Positions 56,215 to 64,000 of a DNA stretch of 64,000 nucleotides are shown piece by piece (within the stretch, counting starts at the first letter, position 1; each line of letters opens with the position of its first letter). The translations under genes were made by a program, and so were the position numbers. This DNA is from Perognathus longimembris pacificus (lineage: Eukaryota > Chordata > Mammalia > Rodentia > Heteromyidae), in assembly GCF_023159225.1 (NCBI RefSeq), contig NC_063166.1:42463149-42527148 (forward strand). Direction: 5' to 3'. A model generated the notes under the pieces. The model did not search any database. It was given only the letters and a program-made list of their open reading frames with translations, and had not been told where the DNA came from.

Positions 56215-56215
<1 letters not shown>
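55978..56215 (+). mobile_element. 7SL/B1-headed Geo SINE, tandem neighbour
   Basis: It begins gccaagtgctggtggctc directly after the A-tail of the preceding copy, in the same orientation, so the pair is head to tail. The tail has become (CA)n. Confidence 0.9.

Positions 56216-56265
<50 letters not shown>
56216..56265. repeat. (CA)n microsatellite at SINE tail
   Basis: About 25 CA units after the SINE ending at 56215. Confidence 0.95.
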
Positions 56266-56269
<4 letters not shown>

Positions 56270-57388
56270 CATGTGGAAGAAACTGCCTTCTGGAAAGATT
56301 CTGTGGAATGCCATGAAACTGCTGCTGATGCCTTTGAAGTTCCACTTACAGTTTGCATTTCATACAAGCTTGAGGATGGTCAAGGTTGATTTCTTACTAA
56401 ATCTGCAAAAGAAGAGGCTAGAAGGAAGACTGAAAACATCACTGGCACTATTTGCCATCAAAGGTCCTGGTCCTACCTCTTAATACTAAGTCATCTTGCC
56501 TACATCCATCTCATCTGGCCTTCTCAGGGAAACCCTATTTATTTTTTAGCAATCTGATTAATTGTGACTTTTTAATTAATTAATTCAATTAATATTAAAA
56601 AGAATCTCCTTGTAGCACTCTCCAGATCTTTGGACCAGAGTGCCCCCAAGCCCTAAGCTTCTTTTACTCAAGAAGAAAAATTCAGAGGCTTCCAGAAACA
56701 CTTAGTCATACTGCATCTAGCGTCAGTTGTTTGAATTAGGGAAAACAGAAGCTGCAGCATCGCTGTGTCCTGAGTGTGGGAAACACATACAGTGAGCTGG
56801 CCTAGGTACCTGGGTGCCACCTGGGCCTCTGGTCAGAGCTGCACACCCTCAACCCCACCAAACCTGTGGCCTCTGAGGCTGTACTTCCACCAGGTTTATA
56901 GGAAACCACAAAGCACACATCTGTGTGTGGGTCTGGCCACTGCCCTTGCAGATGTGTCAAGCTAACCAAGGGACATAGTCTTGATCTTGATGTGCCTCAC
57001 CTGACAAACATGTCTTTAGTAATCGCTATTGTTTTGTGAACAAATGATCATTTCCAGGGCTTTGAACAAAGGGACAACCTCAGGGAAAAACAATAAGTCT
57101 GACATGAGCTGACAGATTACACTGGAGTTGAAGAGATAGAGATGAGTGACAGAAGAGACTCCCCCAGCCTGATTCCATTTTCCTGGTGTGTATAAATACG
57201 ATGTGGGCATAGACAGCTGCCCACAGGGGTTATTACAAGACTAAGCTATGTGTAACAGTGTGAGAAGCATATGTCTGTGTGAATGGGTAGGCAGATAGGT
57301 ATAGATGACACTTACATTTTATTTTGCTAGTGGCAGGGTTCTCTAAGACTAGATGTACAAATGAATTTCTAAAACCTGGCCTAGACTT
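56266..57388. other. Unique sequence
   Basis: About 1.1 kb without a recognised gene or repeat. The frame at 56271-56483 plus has no domain signs. Confidence 0.4.
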
Positions 57389-57476
57389 ACAGTGGTTATC
57401 AGCCCTGGATACATATTTAGAAATACATGAGGATGCCTTAAAATATACCTATACAGAGCCCCACTAGCTATCAAAC
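57389..57476 (+). repeat. MER5-like hAT fossil, half element
   Basis: acagtggttatcagccctgg, then gaaatacatgaggatgcctta and cagagccccac resemble the first half of MER5-type elements (cagtggttctcaaccctgg, tcacctggggagctt, ggccccacc). Confidence 0.45.
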
Positions 57477-57497
57477 TATTCAAATCAAAAGTTTTGG

Positions 57498-57706
57498 GGC
57501 TGGGAATATGGCCTAGTGGCAAGAGTGCTTACCTTGTATACATGAAGCCCTGGGTTCGATTCCCCAGCACCACATATATAAAAAACAGCCAGAAGTGGTG
57601 CTGTGGCTCAAGTGGCAGAGTGCTAGCCTTGAGCAAAGAGGCCAGGGACAGTGTTCAAGCCCTGAGTCCAAGCCCAGTACTGCCAAAAAAGTAAAAAATA
57701 AAAAAT
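57498..57706 (+). mobile_element. IDL-Geo SINE
   Basis: The left half has B box ggttcgattcc; in the right half the usual linker before aggccaggg is shortened (gagcaaagagg). The flanking repeat agttttgg is at 57490-57497 and 57707-57714. The tail is A-rich with GTA and TA interruptions. Confidence 0.92.
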
Positions 57707-57914
57707 AGTTTTGGAGATAGTACCTAAACTTAAATATTTTTACCTGTGTAGCCCAAGGGTAAACCCAGTATGTTGGAAGAAAACAAAGGAGCTATCAGAA
57801 TCATTTGAAGAAGAAGGGGAAGGAGGAGAGGGGTGGAAGGAAGGAGCAGGAAGAAAATAAGAAGAGAAAAAAGGAAGGTAAAGAGAAGGACAGAAAAGTA
57901 AATGACAAAGAAAA

Positions 57915-58035
57915 ATCTGGAGCCAAGTGTAGTCATTCATGCCTGCTATAACAGCTATTCTAGAGACTGAGATATGAGGATCTTGCTTCAAGGCTGTCAA
58001 GGCCAAAGTTAGCAAGACTCTAATACAAACCCAAG
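57915..58035 (+). mobile_element. 7SL/B1-like left half only
   Basis: ccaagtgtagtcattcatgcc, then gagactgagatatgaggatc and gcttcaaggctgtcaagg; no Geo half follows. It is a truncated or very diverged copy. Confidence 0.6.
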
Positions 58036-58491
58036 CTGAATTGAGATAGTCTTTGTGTCTATCTCCTTTTCCAGTGTACTATTCAGCACAGTACTCCATA
58101 CAGAAAATAACTATCAATGAACCTGTTGAAATTAGCAGAAAATAAATGACAGAATGTTTCGGTAACATGGAGACACACATTGCTTTCTTTCTCTGAGTAG
58201 CTGATGGTGTTAGCTTATTCTCCCAGCTTCATCAGAGGCACTCTATCTAAAGAAGAGACTTTCACTGGAAATACAGAGAAAAAAATTTCAAAACTAGACT
58301 AAGATATTAGCTCCATAGGAAGAGTCTGTTTTCCCTCTTAATCATAGCAGGTCCAGGATTTAGTACAAGGTCTGTCTAAAGTAGTCACCAGTTGGTGAAA
58401 ACAAGGATGCACTGGTCAGGTCCCCTTTGCAGAAGGATCTGCTGCCTCCTGCACATCACGGAGCACATAGACTTGAGCTTTCAGCTCCTTC
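58036..58491. other. Unique sequence
   Basis: No gene or repeat recognised. Confidence 0.4.
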
Positions 58492-58506
58492 AAGAGTCCA
58501 CCTCCA

Positions 58507-58717
58507 GGCTGGGGATATAGCCTAGTGGCAAGAGTGCCTGCCTCGGATACACGAGGCCCTAGGTTCGATTCCCCAGCACCACATATACAGAAAACGGCCA
58601 GAAGCGGCGCTGTGGCTCAAGTGGCAGAGTGCTAGCCTTGAGCGGGAAGAAGCCAGGGACAGTGCTCAGGCCCTGAGTCCAAGGCCCAGGACTGGCCAAA
58701 AAAAAAAAAAAAAAAAA
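58507..58717 (+). mobile_element. IDL-Geo SINE, young copy
   Basis: A perfect 15-bp duplication, aagagtccacctcca, at 58492-58506 and 58718-58732; an uninterrupted A tail of about 20; the B box ggttcgattcc is intact. Together these mark it as one of the most recent insertions in the window. Confidence 0.96.
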
Positions 58718-58732
58718 AAGAGTCCACCTCCA

Positions 58733-59721
58733 TCTTGCCTTCACTTGCCCAAGAGTACATCCTTCCCAGAGAAGTCCTTGTTTGGTGAATGTGCAAGGAA
58801 GGGATATAATACCCAGCCAATTTGTATGGCTGCTGTCACAAGACAATACCAACAGTCATCACTGCTCCAGACTCTCTTGTCAGCTTCTAGTTTGTCCTAT
58901 AGGACACTTTAGTTTTGCCCTCTGCCCAATCCTGCTTCTAGTTCTTGCTTTCACAAGCATTACTCCTTTAAAATATTGTCCTCCTTAAATTCCATTGCAA
59001 TTCCTTAAGCAACCAAATTGTGAAATAAAAAAATACTTGTTGAAGGAACAAATAAAGAGTTTCATAAAACAAATATATAAAGTAACATGCAAAAAATTGA
59101 ATAAAACCAGAGCTAGAAATGTTCAGTTCTGAGTAACAAGGTAGGGAGTTAGAACAATCAAGAAATCTCCCAAATAGCCCCATACATGGAATTCTACTAT
59201 GGCTTCCTACAAATGCTTCCTATTTGACACTGTGCGATCACATCATCCTTTCAGCTATCTTTTAGGTGGAGATTTATTCCCTCAGTTTACAAAAGGAAGG
59301 TGACTCTCTAGAGCGAGGGAACTTCTCAAGATAACAGGGCAAAGATGCATATTCTTTCTACTCAGTTCCAAAGAAACCCTCTCAGGGTTTATATTACCCT
59401 TCATAATCAATAGCAAATGTTTTCGCTGGTAACCCTTTTCTCAATATGGCCAAGCAGACTGACTGAGCGTAAACACTGAGCCTGAACATTTCCTTCTGTC
59501 CAACTGGCTGCTCCAATACTTGTTTCAAGTGTACCCATTCATCACGGTGTGGACAAATAGACACTGGGCACAATACCAGTCTGATTTTTGCTCTTAGTGA
59601 TATGTATAATACAGTTTTTCTATGTAGAAAATACAAGCAATAAAAATGATAGCAATAGTAAAATAATCATAGCAAAACACTGTATGTGTGTGGTGTATAT
59701 GTGTATGCACGTGTGCACACT
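58733..59721. other. Unique sequence
   Basis: About 1 kb; 59270-59360 holds a weak MIR-like string (ctcagtttacaaaaggaagg) that is insufficient for a call. No gene recognised. Confidence 0.4.
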
Positions 59722-59942
59722 ACACCACTGGGGCTTGAACTCAGGGCCTGGATACTGTCCCGTAGCTTTTATGCTCAGGACTATTAGTCCAATAGAGCTA
59801 CAGTTCCACTCTGGCTTTTTGGTGGTTAATTAAAGATAAGAGTCTCACAGGCTTTCCTGTCCAGGCTGACTTAGAATCACAATCCTCAGATCTCAGCCTC
59901 CTAAGTAGTTAGGATTACAGGCATGAGCCACTAAAGCCTAGA
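59722..59942 (-). mobile_element. 7SL/B1-headed Geo SINE
   Basis: On the plus strand: actggggcttgaactcagggcc, ctttttggtggttaattaaag, tcctgtccaggctgac, cagatctcagcctcctaag, attacaggcatgagccact. A TG-rich stretch to its left is the tail side. Confidence 0.9.
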
Positions 59943-60727
59943 CAAGGGTATCTACAAGTATATAACTCACAGGAAAATTTCTAGCAATATTTGTGTGAAA
60001 TGAGAATAAAATATTTTGTTAACTATGCAGCAATATAGTTTGTTCTTAAAGCAGTTCAAGTGAAGTGTAAAATGTGCTGGTAAGTAAATTCATCAAGTAT
60101 CTTTCAAGTCAGATGGAAAGAAATAAACATTTTCTTTTTATAAGTTGAGTCTCGGGTATTTGTTATACAGATGGAAATCTGGCTAATACAGCTTTCCAGT
60201 TCTAATTCCAGGTTTACTTGTGACTGACTTTGACCAATAGGTGTAAACAGATGTTTGGAAAGTACTTGGAATATTGAGTTGCTCTCATTCTGGCCTCTCT
60301 GCCATTGCCATTGCACCAGTTGTCTTGGAGATGGTAAGATGAAGATGGCACCAGCTAAGGTAGCATTTGAATCTAACCTAGACCAGAGTCCTATACTTCT
60401 TTCCCATGGATGAGGAATAAATATGTATTGACACAGTTCAATCATTCTCTATGCAGGAAACATTAACTGATACAGTGAGCTTTGCTGAAAAAAACTACTG
60501 ATGACTTTCACTGGCTTTGACCTTGGAAACAAAATAACAAAGACAGACACTATAAAGTTGGTCTGATGTTTCTACAGATCTTCTCTGTGTGTTCTCATGC
60601 TAGAGACAAAGGGCAAGTATGACCAGAAGACTACTTTCTGAAATAGCCATAGATTTTTACCACATCAAATTTTGTCTGGATGTAGCCACATTGTATAGTA
60701 CACTTATACTGAGATAATTTTTTTACA
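59943..60727. other. Unique sequence
   Basis: No gene or repeat recognised in about 0.8 kb. Confidence 0.4.
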
Positions 60728-60799
60728 GGACTGAGACTTGTACACAGAACTTTGTTCTTGTAGGCAAGTGCTCTACCATGTGAACCACATCCCAAACAC
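60728..60799 (-). mobile_element. ID-like SINE monomer, diverged
   Basis: On the plus strand: aggactgagacttgtacac, then ggcaagtgctctaccatgtgaaccacatccc, the reverse of an ID/tRNA-like unit with a recognisable A box side. Confidence 0.5.
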
Positions 60800-60813
60800 T
60801 TTCTCCTTACTTT

Positions 60814-61002
60814 CAGGGCTTGAACTCAAGCTAAGGGTTTCTTCTATGGTGGGCACTGTACAACTTGAGCCATGCCTACAGTCCACCATTTTGATGGTTA
60901 ATTGTTGATGGAGTCTTGTGGACTTTGCTGTCCCAGCTGGCTTTAAATTCTACCCTTAGGATCTCAATCTCCTGAGCATCTAGGATTGTAGGCTTCAGTT
61001 GT
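60814..61002 (-). mobile_element. 7SL/B1-headed Geo SINE, diverged
   Basis: On the plus strand: cagggcttgaactcaagc, acaacttgagccatgcctac, ttgatggttaattgttgatgg, tcccagctggctttaaatt, atctcaatctcctgagcatct. Confidence 0.75.
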
Positions 61003-61784
61003 CAATCCTCCTTCATCCACTTTCTGTATAGCTGTTGCTACAGGCATGATCTGCTGTAATTCATTCACTGATGAAGTTAATTACAATAAAATATTGTAAT
61101 TACCCCAAAACTCATTTCAACATAAGAACAATGTGTTAATCTATAACAGGGAGTTTTACATTTCTCTTTTATACCACATCTTGAAATCTAATGTATATTT
61201 TACACTTATACTCTATCTCCATTTGGACCACATTCATTTTAAGTGCCTAATAGCCACAGATATCTAGGGACTACAGTATTCCCCAGCACAACTCAGGGTC
61301 CTCTGAAAGTAGTCCTTCTTATTGGCCTAGAATGGAAGTAGACCAGAAATAGAGCATTACATCTTGCGGGGTTCTGTGAAGCAGTTGGGAGAGATCCCAG
61401 AAGATCTAAGAACAGTAGTGTTTCTTGCCCAACTTCTGATATAGGACATGTCCATGACTATTTTCATAATCTTTTCTCTGTCATATTTGGAAAATAAGAC
61501 AACAATGGAAGCTGATAATCTAGGAAGTCTGAACACAACAGAAACTTGTATGTAACTACACATTTGAACTTGGATACAAAGAGGATGTGTCATGAAAGAT
61601 GCCATTACCCATAAGCCCATTTGAAAATGCCAAGACTACACATCTGTAGCTATAAATCCATAGACACATTATGAAAAGTTTTCATGGGTTTACCTTGCTG
61701 AAAGAGAAAAGCATTTACTCAAAAACACAAAGAAATAGCATGTATATTGAAAAGAACCATTGTTGATAAAAGAAAAGCCTTCTT
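61003..61784. other. Unique sequence
   Basis: No gene or repeat recognised. Confidence 0.4.
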
Positions 61785-62095
61785 TCTTGGTTTTGAACTC
61801 TGAGCCTTACAGTTGTTAAGCATGTGATTTACCACCTGAGCTGTTTTACTAGCTCCTTTTTTGTGTTATTTGCAAAATAGGGTCTTGTATTATACATGGA
61901 CTGATACGCCCTGGCAATCTCATATTTGTACTTCCCTTTGTCACTGCAGCAGCAAACGCACACCGCTGTGCCAAGTTATTGATTGAGACAGAGTCTCTTA
62001 AAATTTGATACCAAAGCTGGCCTTGAACCATGACCCCAGATCTCTGCCTCCTAAGTAGTTTGTATTACAGGTTTGTGCCATCATGCCTAGCCGAC
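61785..62095 (-). mobile_element. Composite of ID-like and 7SL/B1-headed SINE pieces
   Basis: On the plus strand: ttggttttgaactctgagcc, catgtgatttaccacctgagc (right half side), then a non-matching centre (61900-61985), then agctggccttgaaccatgacc, agatctctgcctcctaagtagtt, attacaggtttgtgccatcatgcc. It is probably one element with an insertion, or two overlapping ones. Confidence 0.6.
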
Positions 62096-63443
62096 ATTCC
62101 TTCAGTACAATTTAACCAGCTGTAAATAATGCAAAAGTTGAGAGAAGATAGCAATGGAAAAAGAGATTTAATTTTGGCCTTAGGTGGATTGAAAAAGAAA
62201 TATTTCAGGAAACGAAAGATGCAGTTGAAAATTGAAAAGATGAAGAAAGTGTTGGTAAATAGGATGAAGACAAGAGACTCAATTCATAAATAACTAGCAA
62301 TACTGAGGAAAAAAATATCACAACACTTTAACCAGAAAGAAAAATCAAAATCAAACCATATCACTAGAATGGAACAAATCTATAATTTTGAAGCTAAATA
62401 TATAACCTAATATATAACCTCTAAACCTAAATATATAACCTCTGCCAAAGAGGCTATGGAAAGAAATACAGTCTTAGACAAGAAACAGAACCTGTAATGT
62501 TGCAAGGCCAACAATCATAAAACCTTAATGAGATACAAGAAACGTGTTTTTGTTCACAAAATGCTGGGCTGGTTGGGAAATTCTGCTGATCTGAGCAAGG
62601 TCAGCTCAGGTCCATGGACTGTTTCATCTGTCATTGGTCTCACGACAGGTTCAATACAGAGGGCAGACACACATGTGAACTTTTCAGCCAATACTTATAC
62701 TAAGTTTGCTACTGTCCCATCAGTCAAAGCAGGTCCTACTATTAGTCAGCCTATAAGAAGACTATGAATTACTGGAGATAATAGAATTACTATAGAATTA
62801 AGGAGGTGGATACAAGAGGCTAATTATTCAATGCAATTATTCAAACTGCCCCTGCCCTACAGCCATAGTCCACCAGAACACACCTCTCCATGTTAGGATT
62901 ACGGAACATTTCAGGGAGGTAGAATGCACACCCTGCTAGAAAGAAGTTACTACAAAGGACTTAAAGGAATTATACTTGTGTTAAGTGATTTGGGACACAG
63001 GAATCTGGTCTGGATGCATGCTGCATGCAGCTCTACCCTACAGTTCCCCTGAACCCAGGCATTCAGAGACTGCCTCCTGGACAATAACGCACCATCTCTT
63101 GTCCTTGTGCCCCTTACCTCATAGACCTCACTATCTCCACCCACCTGACCCACAGTCTGCTTCTGCTTGACATCCCAATTCCTAGGTTACCTCCTCCCAT
63201 CCATCTTTCTCCACCAACCAAGATGAATCCCCTTACTTCTTTAAGGCACACGGTCTATACACATATCTCACTTCATTCCTGAAACTTCCATTTTAGGTTG
63301 CTTCTTTTTTCCCCTAAAGAGAATATTAGACTTTCATATACAGACTTACTATAAAAGAATACATACAAGAATATATGTAATACAGAAGCATTATAAAATA
63401 CTCAGTAAACAAGTAGATTATAAAAACTAATTGTGGTAAGCTG
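62096..63443. other. Unique sequence with an unidentified 79-codon frame
   Basis: The plus frame at 62528-62767 (MRYKKRVFVHKMLGWLG at its start) has protein-like composition and could be part of a processed pseudogene, but I do not recognise it and no intron loss or poly(A) tail is evident. The rest shows nothing. Confidence 0.25.
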
Positions 63444-63665
63444 GATACTAGTAGCTCACACCAGTAATTCCAACTACTCAGGAGACAGATCTAAGGATCA
63501 CTGTGGTCCAACTCCAGCCCAGACAGAAAAGTCTATGAAACTCGGATCTCCAAGCACAGAAAAGCAGGAAGTGGAGCTGTGAGGCAAGTGGTAGAGCTCC
63601 ATCTAGCCTTTATAGAAAAAGCCAAGAGAGAGCATGAGGCCCTAAGTTCAAGCCCCAGTACAATA
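63444..63665 (+). mobile_element. 7SL/B1-headed Geo SINE
   Basis: agtagctcacaccagtaattcc, ctactcaggagacagatctaagg, tggagctgtgaggcaagtggtagag, aagttcaagccccagtac, followed by an A-rich tail. Confidence 0.85.
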
Positions 63666-64000
63666 AAAAAAAATAAGGATACAAACAAGGAATGAGACTG
63701 TTATTAAAATATAATGGTAGATGCAAGGATAACACAGCCTCAACTGTAGATGAAAGTGGAGACCTAGCCAAGAGAAAAGCTGAAATGTAGACAAAGATAC
63801 AAAGATGTACATAAATGCAAATGTGGGCCAAATGTAAAGAATTGGTTTTTGCTGTGATTCTTCTTTTTCTCTTTTTTGATGTCTATATTTATTTTTTAGC
63901 TAAAAGTTAGCTTTAAGAAACTTTAATAAGAAATTATGCTTCTACTTAAATATTAACTAAATTGACTCTAATGGGTAAATGCATTACATTGACTTCATTA
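63666..64000. other. Unique sequence to window end
   Basis: AT-rich, nothing recognised. Confidence 0.4.

Noticed and set aside
59270..59360. MIR-like string on the minus strand
   Set aside because: Weak resemblance over about 25 bases only.

Overview
The window is a stretch of mammalian nuclear DNA with no recognisable host protein-coding or structural RNA gene. It is built almost entirely of retrotransposons and their decay products. The host is most likely a geomyoid rodent (kangaroo rat, pocket mouse or pocket gopher). At least nine copies are present of a dimeric SINE whose left half is ID/tRNA-like and whose right half matches the Geo monomer, an arrangement published as IDL-Geo and reported as restricted to Geomyoidea. 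The species cannot be told from the sequence alone.

Layout: 1-4.5 kb holds a degraded class I (gammaretrovirus-like) endogenous retrovirus on the minus strand, with an LTR at 3889-4508, a tRNA-Glu-like primer-binding site, a leader with tandem repeats and only the first part of gag. 4.5-8.8 kb is unique sequence with SINEs and a 320-bp purine tract. 8.8-16.3 kb is a full-length L1 on the minus strand (family A). 17.4-24.2 kb is a second full-length L1 on the minus strand (family B); it has an intact ORF1 and carries an IDL-Geo copy in ORF2. 24.2-30.7 kb is unique sequence plus an old L1 into which a younger truncated L1, an IDL-Geo and an ID element were inserted, followed by a broken MER2/Tigger-like DNA transposon. 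30.7-38.1 kb is a third full-length L1 (family B, plus strand), inserted into the first 9 bp of an IDL-Geo SINE. 38.4-42.65 kb is an old minus-strand L1 split by younger insertions. 42.65-64 kb is AT-rich unique sequence dotted with a second SINE type (7SL/B1-like head joined to a Geo-like right half), MIR-like and hAT-like fossils, L1 fragments and long microsatellites.

The elements relate by mobilisation and nesting rather than as a pathway. L1 ORF2 protein is the known enzyme source for SINE retroposition, and most younger SINEs here have clear target-site duplications and A-rich tails typical of it. All three full-length L1s are inactive as read (stops, frameshifts or an insertion in ORF2), although one ORF1 is still open for 389 codons and contains a 14-residue tandem duplication in its coiled coil. 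No new defence, regulatory or metabolic system was found. The most interesting items are details of transposon anatomy: tRNA-like A and B boxes inside the Geo monomer, the ORF1 duplication, the reconstructable nesting order, and the retroviral upstream reading frame.
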